Shown: positions 1 to 7,450 of the stretch, piece after piece
Layout: each line of letters starts with the position of its first letter
How positions within the stretch are numbered: the stretch's first letter is position 1
Assembly: GCA_964464385.1 (NCBI GenBank)
Contig: CAYXFZ010000070.1
Span: forward strand, 1-13,489
Direction: 5' to 3'
Origin: CAYXFZ01 sp964464385
GTDB taxonomy: Bacteria > Planctomycetota > UBA1135
DNA length: 13,489 nucleotides
The notes under the pieces: generated by a model
Told to the model about the DNA's origin: nothing
Seen by the model: the letters and a program-made list of their open reading frames with translations, nothing else
Databases searched by the model: none
Made by a program: the position numbers and the translations under genes

Positions 1-79
1 GTGGTGGCCCGGTCAGCACCCCATTTGGCACCGGTTACGTCAGCCCCCCCTTCAATGTCATTCCCATGCCCACGGACGC
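1..79 (+). repeat. Near-identical direct repeat, copy 1 (paired with 1262-1340)
   Basis: Bases 1-79 match 1262-1340 with a single mismatch (T at 56, C at 1317). From base 80 to the stop codons the two copies diverge at many mostly synonymous sites while the protein stays similar. The repeat lies inside the C-terminal domain coding sequence of the tandem paralogues. It begins at or before the window edge, so its full length is unknown. Confidence 0.9.
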
Positions 80-203
80 AACCGGGGCAGCTTCCTTCAC
101 CCAAAATGTTCCCAACGGTGTTTCCGGCCTGAACATCTGGTTCCACGGAGCGGATCTTGGGTCCGCCACCATGCTCAACCCTCTGGCCATGACCATTGGC
201 TAA
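1..203 (+). CDS. C-terminal fragment of a secreted-protein paralogue (5' end outside window)
   Basis: The reading frame is open from position 3 to a TAA stop at 201-203 and continues upstream of the window. The visible 66 residues are closely similar to the last 66 residues of the next gene, including GGPVSTPFGTGYVSPPF, the WFHGADLGS segment and the ending LAMTIG. This is therefore the C-terminal beta-rich domain of a tandem paralogue. The domain has no enzymatic motif. I infer from its position at the end of a signal-peptide-bearing paralogue that it is a structural or anchoring module of an exported protein. The stop lies 7 nt before the next start codon, so the two genes are probably co-transcribed. 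The N-terminal domains of this copy cannot be seen. Confidence 0.85.
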   Translation, partial: GGPVSTPFGTGYVSPPFNVIPMPTDATGAASFTQNVPNGVSGLNIWFHGADLGSATMLNPLAMTIG

Positions 204-210
204 ATCCATC

Positions 211-1464
211 ATGAAAACACTCTTCGCGCTCTCCCTTTTCCTCGGCTCTGCTCTGGGACAAACGGTTCTCCTCACTGAAGACTTCTCCTCCGGGATTGTC
301 CCCCCAGCGGGTTGGACCGAGAATAACAACGGCACCAGCGCCGGATGGGAGCCAACCCCCACCGGAATGGCCTGGCACGACGATTTTTTCAATCCCAATG
401 ACAACTGGTTGATTTCTCCGGTTGTGGACTGCAGTTCCGTGAGCCAGTTGTTTTTCCATGCGGATCAAATTGTCAGATTTGCCTCCTACCGAGATCGCCA
501 CGCCATTGAAATTTCTGTGGACGGTGGAACAACCTTCACCACAGTCGTGGATGACCAGGCCCCGGACGGTTCGTCCGTGCTTACGGTTGACATGACTGCC
601 TTGGGTGCTGGTCAAAGCTCCGTCGTGATTGCCGTTCATTACGTGGGAGATTTTGGCTCGGAATGGACCGTGGACAACATTGTTCTTTCCGACTCGGCCT
701 TTCCTCCCCCGCCCCCCATCCTTGGCACATTGGTCAACCCCAACAATGGTCACACCTACCATTTACTCGGACAAAGCACCTGGACGGAAGCGCAAAACGC
801 TGCCGTGCTCTTGGGTGGAAACTTGGCCACCGTGGATGATCAATCGGAAAATGATTGGATCATGAACAACCTTAGCAATTTTGCCGGTGTTGATTATGAC
901 ATCTGGATTGGCGCCAACGATGTTGCTTTGGAAGGAACCTTTGTTTGGGCCGATGGATCTCCCTTGGTCTATTCCAATTGGGCCCCCGGACAGCCTGACA
1001 ACAATACCGTCCGGGATCCCAATGGAGAGCAATACGTTCTGATGTACGGTCTCAATAGTATGTTCGGTCCAGGCCAATGGAATGACCTACATGACGTGGA
1101 CTCTCGACCTGCTGGTTTTGGTTTCAGCGGCGTGGTTGAAATCAACTCTACTGCGAACCCACTCCTCACAGTCACGAACCTAACCGCAGGACAAACTGCC
1201 ACAGTTTCCGTCAGCAACTGCACGCCGAACAATGTGGCCTACTTCGTGTGGTCCGTAGCGGGTGGTGGCCCGGTCAGCACCCCATTTGGCACCGGTTACG
1301 TCAGCCCCCCCTTCAACGTCATTCCCATGCCCACGGACGCGAACGGAGCGGCTTCCTTCAATCAAAACGTTCCCGCCGGCACTTCCGGACTCAACATTTG
1401 GTTCCACGGCGCAGACCTGGGGTCCACCACGATGTTGAATCCGTTGGCCATGACGATCGGTTGA
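211..1464 (+). CDS. Secreted protein: choice-of-anchor-J-like domain + C-type lectin-like domain + conserved C-terminal domain
   Basis: This 417-residue protein starts with a Sec signal peptide: MK, a hydrophobic stretch (residues 4-15) and a likely cleavage after SALG at residue 16. I chose ATG at 211 because it places the signal peptide correctly; an in-frame TTG at 196 would overlap the previous gene and add a pointless leader. Residues about 19-161 resemble a choice-of-anchor-J / MAM-like beta sandwich (EDFSSG.VPPAGW, DNWLISP, WTVDNIVLSD). A proline stretch at 165-169 leads to a C-type-lectin-like domain at about 173-312, with WIGANDVALEGTFVW, a QPD motif at 261-263 and the WND calcium-site motif at 290-292. 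These match known lectin Ca2+/sugar-binding motifs, with QPD classically associated with galactose-type ligands. Residues about 313-417 form the domain shared with the upstream gene. The likely role is extracellular or surface glycan binding; the ligand and the anchoring mode are unknown. Confidence 0.85.
   Translation: MKTLFALSLFLGSALGQTVLLTEDFSSGIVPPAGWTENNNGTSAGWEPTPTGMAWHDDFFNPNDNWLISPVVDCSSVSQLFFHADQIVRFASYRDRHAIEISVDGGTTFTTVVDDQAPDGSSVLTVDMTALGAGQSSVVIAVHYVGDFGSEWTVDNIVLSDSAFPPPPPILGTLVNPNNGHTYHLLGQSTWTEAQNAAVLLGGNLATVDDQSENDWIMNNLSNFAGVDYDIWIGANDVALEGTFVWADGSPLVYSNWAPGQPDNNTVRDPNGEQYVLMYGLNSMFGPGQWNDLHDVDSRPAGFGFSGVVEINSTANPLLTVTNLTAGQTATVSVSNCTPNNVAYFVWSVAGGGPVSTPFGTGYVSPPFNVIPMPTDANGAASFNQNVPAGTSGLNIWFHGADLGSTTMLNPLAMTIG
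1262..1340 (+). repeat. Near-identical direct repeat, copy 2 (paired with 1-79)
   Basis: This is the second copy of the block described at 1-79, encoding GGPVSTPFGTGYVSPPF and the following residues of the C-terminal domain. The abrupt fall in nucleotide identity at about 1341 is what makes the block stand out from ordinary paralogy. Confidence 0.9.
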
Positions 1465-1484
1465 CCTCCACCTGACGGGGAGGG

Positions 1485-3183
1485 TCAGTCCGCCGCTGGT
1501 CGCGGAAAGAAGGTCAGCGGCAAAGTTACCAGCTTCCCTTCCCGGAAAATCCGAACGGATACGGTTTGACCGTTTTTGAATTCGGCCAGCGAATCCATGA
1601 AGTCGTAGATGTCGGCGACCCCGTAATCGCCAACGGCGCGAATGACATCCCCGCCCTGGAGACCGGCCCTTTCTGCCGGCCCACCTGGCGACACCCCAGC
1701 AATGGCCATGCCCCCACCCTCGGGATCCGCTCCATAGTCCGGAATACTGCCAAACCAGACCTGGGCTGCGCGGACTTCTCGGGTCGCCGATTCGCCGGCG
1801 GCTGGAGCGGGGGCCTGCCAATCAAAGGCTCCCCGTTCGGCCCCAGCTAGGGCATGAATCAAGGTCACGGTCGCGGCGGCCAATTCCCCCATGCGGGCGT
1901 AGTCCAACTTTTCCCAATCGTCGCTGGGCTTGTGGTAGTCGGCATGCAGGCCCGAGAAAAAGAAAAGGGCTGGGATCTCCACCGCATGAAAGGACATGTG
2001 GTCGGATCCGCCGCCACCGGGCAAACTCCCCTCGGATAAACGGAATTTCACCTGTGGTGCCCAAAGTTGGGCGTATTCCAATGCCGGCCCAAAGGCCGCT
2101 GCGGTGGCGTGCGATCCCACGGTCACGCGCCCCTCTTGCAACCGACCGACCATATCCAAATTGATGTTGGCGACAATATTCTCCAACGGAAGGGTCGGAT
2201 GTTGGACAAAATGTTGCGAGCCCAGCAAACCCTCCTCCTCGGCCGCCCAGAGGGCAATCAAGACGGTGCGCTCGGGCATGGGGCCTCTTGCCAAGCGGCG
2301 TGCCACTTCCAGGACCACGGCCGTGCCGCTGGCATTGTCATCCGCTCCGTTGTGAATCTCGGTGGAGCCCGGCGCCAAGGAGCCCTGGCCACCCATGCCC
2401 AAATGGTCGTAATGGGCCCCCAAGACAATGGTCTCCGCAGAACGGCCGGGAATGACACCCAAAACATTGTTGGTCCAAGCTTTTCGGGTTCGAATACCGG
2501 CTTGCAACTGCACCGTCTTTCCCTCGGCGGCTTCCAAGTGAAGAAATTGCGCCGGACTTACGGTGAGGACCGGGATGCCGCCGGTTCCTGGAGTTGCCGC
2601 GAAGGGAATTCCCGCTTCACCACCTGCCGCCACATCCTCGGGATGGGTCCCCAAAATTACCGCGAGGGCCCCGGCTGTTCGCGCGGCCCGCACCTTGCCG
2701 CGCAAGGAACCCAAGCGGGCCAACTCCGGTGGCGCCTTTGGGCCCATCGGGGTATAGCGACGCAACAGAACGACCTTTCCCTCGACCTCCAACTCCGCGA
2801 AATCGTCCATGCCGTGGGAAGGAAGCACCATGCCATAACCCGCCGAGATCAAGGGAGCTTGTACGTTTCCATTGGCAGTCAACATCAAGGTTCCGACTTC
2901 GCCGAGGGCATGGCCCTCCACATGCAAGGAGCACCGGCCCGGAGAGGGCGGCAGTGGAATCGANNNNNNNNNNCTCTTCCCATGAGGGCTGCAATCCCGC
3001 TTCTTGCAGGCGAATGGCAAGCCAACCAGCCGTGCGTTGGGAGCCCAAGGTGCCGGCCCGACGTCCCTCCTGCGCATCGGCCGAAAGCCAACGAACCGAA
3101 CTTTCCAAGGAGGGCGGCAGGGTGCAGGAAAGCAAGCCACCCAACGCCAACACAACCAAGATCAAACTCAGTAAGGTCCTCAT
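1485..3183 (-). CDS. M28-family zinc aminopeptidase lipoprotein with PA and PDZ domains
   Basis: This is a predicted exported di-zinc exopeptidase. The start ATG (3183-3181) overlaps the TGA of the upstream ubiD-like gene as ATGA. The N-terminus MRTLLSLILVVLALGGLLSC is a lipoprotein signal peptide with lipobox LLSC (Cys20). An N10 gap at 2964-2973 interrupts the gene after codon 70. Both edges fall on codon boundaries, and dropping the Ns gives a continuous 562-residue protein, used for numbering here. Residues about 111-221 form a PA domain. The M28 catalytic domain carries GAHYDH (His254 ligand), GADDNASG (Asp278 bridging), AAEEEGLLGS (Glu312 catalytic, Glu313 ligand), NLDMVG (Asp340) and ADYHKPSDD (His414), a complete metal site. 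A PDZ domain occupies about 470-560. Substrates are unknown; the family removes N-terminal amino acids from peptides. Threonine, not Asp, follows the lipidated Cys, compatible with outer-membrane sorting if Lol-type rules apply. Confidence 0.9.
2964..2973. other. Assembly gap (10 N) inside the M28 peptidase gene
   Basis: This is a run of exactly 10 undetermined bases. On the coding (minus) strand the upstream flank ends with a complete GAA GAG codon pair and the downstream flank begins with complete codons TCG ATT CCA. Treating the Ns as real length shifts the frame, while a zero-length gap or a multiple of three keeps it. The flanks share no overlapping bases, so a few missing codons cannot be excluded. 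Confidence 0.97.
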
Positions 3184-4654
3184 CCGTCGAACCCCAACTC
3201 TTGCCAGCGCTTGTCCACCTTGGTGCGGGTTTCGGCATCCATCGTGATTTCCCCAGGCCATTCCCGAGTGAAACCCTCTTCCGCCAATTTGCGCGTGGCA
3301 TCAACCCCCACCTTAGATCCATAACACGCGGCACGACTGGCATGATCCAAGGTTTCGATGGGACCCATGGTGAATTCCGTGTCACGCTGTGGGTCAATGT
3401 GATTCAAGACCTTCCAAACCACTTCTTGGTCCTCATGAATATTGACATCTTCATCCACGACAACGATGACTTTGGTAAACATGCCCTGCCCAAGACCCCA
3501 GATCGCATTCATGACCTTGCGGGCATGCCCCGGATACTGTTTCTTGATTTTCACCAGCATCAGATTGTGGGCGACGCCGGCAAAGGGCATGCGCCAATCC
3601 AAAATTTCGGGCAGCTGCATTTGCACGATGGGCAAGAGCAATCGCTCCAGACCTTCCGTAATCCAACTGTCTTCCTGAGGAGGCCGACCCACCAAGGTAG
3701 AGTGATAGATCGGATCCTTGCGCATAGTCATGCACTCCACATGAAAGACGGGATAATCATCCGCCAAACTGTAAAAACCAGTGTGGTCGCCAAAGGGGCC
3801 CTCCTGTCNNNNNNNNNNTGTCGCAAGTCAGTCGGATCCACCCATCCCTCTAAAACGATCTCGGCGCTGGCAGGAACCTGCAAGGGAACGGTCTTGCAAG
3901 AGACCAAAGAAACGGCCGACCCCCGCAAAAAGCCAGCGATCAACAATTCATCCAGATCGGGCGGCGCCGGAGTCACGCTGGCAAAACAAGTCGCCGGGTC
4001 GGCCCCGATGCAGACCGCGACCGGAATTCTCGTGCGGGTTTCCATAGCCTTGGCCAAGTGCCGCCGCGCATCCTTATGCAAGTGAGAGTGAAACCCTGTT
4101 TCGTTTTTAGAAAACACTTGCAAGCGATAGGTTCCCAAATTCCGCTTGCCGGATTCCGGATCTTGGGTCACACAAAGAGGAAAGGTCACGAAGGGTCCGG
4201 CATCCTCCGGCCAGGTCGTCAACACAGGCAAAAGACCCAAGTCCACATCCTCGCCCTGAAGGACTACTTCTTGGCAAGGGGCCGAAGAAACACTCTTCGG
4301 CAACCACTTGCCCATTTCCGCCAACTTGGGCAACATTTTCAACTTGTCCAACAATCCTTCGGGCGGACTTTGCTGCAGGAGCTCCTGAATGCGTGCTGCG
4401 TGTTCTTCCATACGTTCCACGCCCAGGGCCAGAGCGCAACGCCGTCTAGATCCAAATGCGTTCATGAGGACGGGCATGGCGGAACCGCGCACATTTTCAA
4501 ACAGGAGAGCCTGATTGGAACTGCCTTGCTCCTTGGAAACTCGGTCTGTAATTTCAGAAATTTCCAAATACGGGTCTACTTCTGCAGAAATTCGGCGCAA
4601 TTCGCCAGCAGCGTCTAACACTTCAACCCAATCGCGCACGCTTTGGATGCTCAT
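3180..4654 (-). CDS. ubiD: UbiD-family prenylated-FMN-dependent decarboxylase
   Basis: UbiD enzymes decarboxylate aromatic or unsaturated acids using prenylated FMN made by UbiX; no ubiX is present in this window. The gene starts at ATG 4654, overlapping the leuS stop as ATGA, and ends at TGA 3182-3180. An N10 gap (3809-3818) splits it into two frames. Merging the contig ends on a shared 4-base overlap gives a continuous 486-residue protein, close to the roughly 490-500 residues usual for the family. Seen residues are NLGTYR (Asn172 metal/cofactor, Arg177 catalytic), His193 and Glu236 as probable metal ligands, and the hallmark QEGPFGDHTG (Glu280, Asp285) formed exactly at the repaired junction. 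The C-terminal YGSKVGVDATRK is also typical. The role is probably quinone biosynthesis. Similarity around DATRK..EEGF.R.WP suggests the menaquinone/futalosine branch decarboxylase rather than ubiquinone UbiD, but this is inference from memory. Confidence 0.9.
3809..3818. other. Assembly gap (10 N) inside the ubiD-like gene, flanks overlap by 4 bases
   Basis: The plus-strand flank before the Ns ends in TGTC and the flank after them begins with TGTC. Collapsing the two copies and removing the Ns gives coding-strand codons CGA CAG GAG GGC CCC, that is R-Q-E-G-P. This rebuilds the invariant UbiD active-site motif in frame. The gap therefore most likely contains no missing sequence. Confidence 0.97.
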
Positions 4655-7197
4655 GAGGCCACCACCAGGTTCACCATACGACCGGGGATGACCACAGCTT
4701 TACGCAATGACTTTCCTTCCAGGTGGTCGGCCACGGCTGCTTTTGCGGCCTCCTCTAGGCTCGCGGAATCCGTATCTGCAGCGACTGTAATCCGAGCACG
4801 AATCTTGCCATTGATCTGCACAGGAATCTCGATGGCCTCCTGCACCAGCTGAGAGGCATCCCAAGTTGGCCAGACTGCCGAACTACAACTTTCCATGACA
4901 GTACTTTCACAGCACTTCTGCCAAAGCTCTTCCCCAATGTGCGGAGCAAAGGGCTCCAACAACAAGGCGAATCGTGCTCCTTGATCCTGCGATAGCGGGT
5001 GCCCGCCCTTGGTGGCCACGTTCACAAATTCCATCATGGCAGCGATGGCCGTATTGAAGGCCAGGTTTTCCAGATCATCGGTGACCTTGCGAACACAAAC
5101 ATGCAGGGCCCGCTCGACCTCGGCGTCGTCATCTTCCGCGAACTCTTGTTCGAACAAACGCCACACCCGCTGCAAAAATCGATGCACCCCGGGCAAATCC
5201 CGCGGATTCCAGGGCGCGCTGGCTGTGACGGGCCCCATGAAGGCTTCGTACAACCGCATAGTGTCGGCACCGTATTGTTGAATGACCTCATCGGGATTCA
5301 CCACGTTGCGCAAGGACTTGGACATCTTGGCCGAGAAGCGTTCCATCACTTCACCATCCGAGGTGCGAACAAAACTTCCGTCCCGCTCCTCCACTTCCTC
5401 GGTAGAGACCAAGGATCCAGCTTTATCTCGGAAGGCGAAGGCCTGCACCATGCCCTGATTCACCAACTTTTGAAAAGGTTCTACGGTGCTCACCCAACCG
5501 GCATCAAACAAAACCTTGTGCCAGAAACGAGCGTAGAGCAGGTGCAGAACGGCATGTTCGGCGCCGCCAATGTAAAGATCCACGGGCATCCAATACTTTT
5601 CCACCTCTGGATCCCAAGCCGCCTCGTCGTTGTGCGGATCACAAAAGCGCAGGTAGTACCAACAGGACCCGGCCCATTGCGGCATGGAGTTGGTTTCACG
5701 CCGCCAAGTTTTGCCTTTCTCGTCCCGCACCTGCAACCAAGCCGTGGCCCGTGCCAATGGCGGCTCCCCGGCATCTCCGGGCGAAAAATCGTCCATCTCC
5801 GGCAAGGTGACGGGCAAATCCGCCTCGGCCACCAATTGAATCTTGCCATCCTCGTCATGCAAAAGAGGAAAGGGCTCGCCCCAGTAACGCTGGCGGCTAA
5901 AGAGCCAATCTCGCAGGCGGTAGGTCACTTTGGCACGGCCGCATCCTTGCTCCTCCAGCCATGCGCACATCCTGCGCTGGCCTTCGGCAAAACTCAGGCC
6001 ATCCAGCCAGTCCGAATGTTGCAAGGTGCCGTCTTCCTGCTCGATCTCAACGATTGGAAGTCCAAAGACTTCAGCAAACTCGCGGTCGCGCGCGTCGCCA
6101 CCCGGCACGCACATGATCGAACCCGTGCCGTAGGACATGAGCACGTAGTCGGCAATCCAGATGGGAAGGCGGTGCCGCGGATCCCCTTCAGGAACGGCCG
6201 GGTTGAGGGCATAAGCACCCGTCCAAACACCGGTCTTCTCCTTTTGCAACTCGGCCCGTTCCAGATCCGATTTGCGAGAGGCCTCCTGCCGATATGCGGC
6301 CACTTCCTCACGCTGACTCTCCGTCGTGATCGCATCCACCATCGGATGCTCAGGCGAAAGCACGCAAAAAGTGGCGCCAAACAAGGTGTCTGGCCGTGTC
6401 GTAAAAACGGAAAACGATTCTGCTGCTCCATCGGCCACAACATCCGCCGCCCCCGCGGCACCCGCCGCATTCTCCACCGCAAACACAATCTCAGCCCCCT
6501 CAGAGCGACCAATCCACTCCCTCTGCATGGCCTTGACCGAATCCGGCCAATCCAAACCCACCAAGTCGTCCAACAAGCGCTCGGCGTAGGCCGTGATGCG
6601 CAACATCCATTGCCGCAAGGGGCGCTTGACGCAAGGGTGACCGCCGCGTTCCGATTTTCCATCCACGACCTCTTCATTGGCCAAGACGGTTTTCAATTCT
6701 TCACACCACCAAACCGGAATTTCGGCCTGATAGGCCAAGTCGCGTTGGTAGAGCTGTTGAAAAATCCATTGCGTCCAGCGGTAATACTTGGGGTCGGTCG
6801 TATCCACCTCGCGAGACCAATCATAAGAAAGACCCAGCACCTGCAATTGTTCCCGAAAGCGAACAATATTCTTCTCCGTGGTTTCCCGCGGATGCGTACC
6901 CGTCTGGATGGCGTATTGCTCAGCCGGTAGGCCAAAGGCGTCCCAGCCCATCGGGTGCAGCACGTGAAAACCGCGATGTCGTTTGTACCGCGCAATAATG
7001 TCCGTTGCAGTGTAACCCTTGGGGTGTCCGACATGCAGGCCCGACCCGGACGGATACGGGAACATGTCCAAGACAAAGTATTTTGGCCGATTCGAATCAA
7101 AGCCTTCCTCGCCAGGATTGACCGTCCGGAAGGTCTTCTGGTCCAGCCAGAAATCCTGCCAGCGGCGCTCGATGGCGGCAAAGTCGTAGTCAGCCAT
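4651..7197 (-). CDS. leuS: Leucyl-tRNA synthetase
   Basis: This is a class I synthetase that charges tRNA-Leu in the cytoplasm. I chose ATG at 7197, giving MADYDFAAIERRWQDFW at the canonical LeuRS start and 848 residues; the open frame upstream runs into the tRNA promoter region and is not family-like. Motifs: HIGH-type HVGH at 55-58 within PYPSGSGLHVGH; T-rich editing segment FTTRPDTLFG at about 265-274; editing-site GGDARD at 366-371; RYWGEP at 437-442; KMSKS at 624-628; and a C-terminal anticodon-binding and LeuRS-specific region ending at NLVVAS. The zinc-ribbon-like segment (WWCEELKTVLANEEV) lacks the usual Cys set. Two oddities are an Ala-rich stretch at about 241-261 near the editing-domain boundary, and Gly in place of the His usually found in the PxHDxRD editing motif, with both Asp residues kept. 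It heads an ATGA-coupled run with ubiD and the M28 peptidase. Confidence 0.97.
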   Translation of the reverse strand: MADYDFAAIERRWQDFWLDQKTFRTVNPGEEGFDSNRPKYFVLDMFPYPSGSGLHVGHPKGYTATDIIARYKRHRGFHVLHPMGWDAFGLPAEQYAIQTGTHPRETTEKNIVRFREQLQVLGLSYDWSREVDTTDPKYYRWTQWIFQQLYQRDLAYQAEIPVWWCEELKTVLANEEVVDGKSERGGHPCVKRPLRQWMLRITAYAERLLDDLVGLDWPDSVKAMQREWIGRSEGAEIVFAVENAAGAAGAADVVADGAAESFSVFTTRPDTLFGATFCVLSPEHPMVDAITTESQREEVAAYRQEASRKSDLERAELQKEKTGVWTGAYALNPAVPEGDPRHRLPIWIADYVLMSYGTGSIMCVPGGDARDREFAEVFGLPIVEIEQEDGTLQHSDWLDGLSFAEGQRRMCAWLEEQGCGRAKVTYRLRDWLFSRQRYWGEPFPLLHDEDGKIQLVAEADLPVTLPEMDDFSPGDAGEPPLARATAWLQVRDEKGKTWRRETNSMPQWAGSCWYYLRFCDPHNDEAAWDPEVEKYWMPVDLYIGGAEHAVLHLLYARFWHKVLFDAGWVSTVEPFQKLVNQGMVQAFAFRDKAGSLVSTEEVEERDGSFVRTSDGEVMERFSAKMSKSLRNVVNPDEVIQQYGADTMRLYEAFMGPVTASAPWNPRDLPGVHRFLQRVWRLFEQEFAEDDDAEVERALHVCVRKVTDDLENLAFNTAIAAMMEFVNVATKGGHPLSQDQGARFALLLEPFAPHIGEELWQKCCESTVMESCSSAVWPTWDASQLVQEAIEIPVQINGKIRARITVAADTDSASLEEAAKAAVADHLEGKSLRKAVVIPGRMVNLVVAS

Positions 7198-7223
7198 GGG
7201 AATTTGACCCAAAGGATAGCGGG

Positions 7224-7251
7224 TTGAAGCTTCCCATGCCGACGTTACAAT
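7224..7251 (+). promoter_or_regulatory. Sigma-70-type promoter for tRNA-Ala
   Basis: A -35-like TTGAAG (7224-7229) and a -10-like TACAAT (7246-7251) are separated by 16 bp. Transcription would start near 7258, about 37 nt upstream of the mature tRNA 5' end at 7295. The match to TTGACA/TATAAT is good and the placement is right, but this is a pattern match only. Confidence 0.6.
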
Positions 7252-7294
7252 TTCCGGCCGGGATGGTTTCGGCCGCCCCAACTTTGGGAAGCGT

Positions 7295-7370
<76 letters not shown>

Positions 7371-7403
7371 CCCTTCCCTGCGGCATTTGCCTTCCCGCCG
7401 CCC

Positions 7404-7409
7404 TAGAAT
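7404..7409 (+). promoter_or_regulatory. Possible -10 element for lysS
   Basis: TAGAAT lies just 5' of the terminator hairpin. A start about 7 nt downstream, near 7416, would fall inside the hairpin's 5' arm. Such a transcript would lack a complete terminator stem and could enter lysS freely. No convincing -35 is present at 16-18 bp spacing, so support is weak. I list it because almost no other room exists for a lysS promoter. Confidence 0.25.
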
Positions 7410-7410
7410 C

Positions 7411-7435
7411 ACGGCCCTTGCGGGCCGTTTTTTTT
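7411..7435 (+). terminator. Intrinsic terminator downstream of tRNA-Ala
   Basis: A perfect 7-bp GC-rich stem, ACGGCCC (7411-7417) and GGGCCGT (7422-7428), with a TTGC loop is followed by an unbroken run of eight T (7428-7435). This is a textbook rho-independent terminator 40 nt after the tRNA. It ends 15 nt before the lysS ATG, so it either isolates the tRNA or attenuates lysS. Confidence 0.9.
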
Positions 7436-7450
7436 CGGCTACGACTCCTG

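Noticed and set aside
196..210. TTG start at 196 for the lectin-like protein
   Set aside because: It would overlap the previous gene's end and add five residues before a perfectly placed signal peptide that begins at ATG 211.
1463..1486. Imperfect hairpin GACC(T)CC / GGAGGGTC between the convergent lectin-like and M28 genes
   Set aside because: The stem has a bulge, lies partly within both stop codons and has no T-tract on either strand, so I do not call it a terminator.
2067..4085. Long open frame on the plus strand (about 670 codons) through both N gaps
   Set aside because: It is antisense to the M28 and ubiD genes, whose motifs are unmistakable. Its translation has no domain-like pattern and it is kept open partly by the ambiguous N codons.
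1485..4654. Frameshifted pseudogenes for the M28 peptidase and ubiD
   Set aside because: The apparent frame changes coincide exactly with the two N10 runs, and removing the Ns restores intact proteins of normal length with complete active sites.
4999..6930. Plus-strand open frame of about 640 codons opposite leuS
   Set aside because: It is the codon-bias shadow of leuS, with no family motif, no plausible start context and His/Arg/Gln-rich composition typical of antisense frames.
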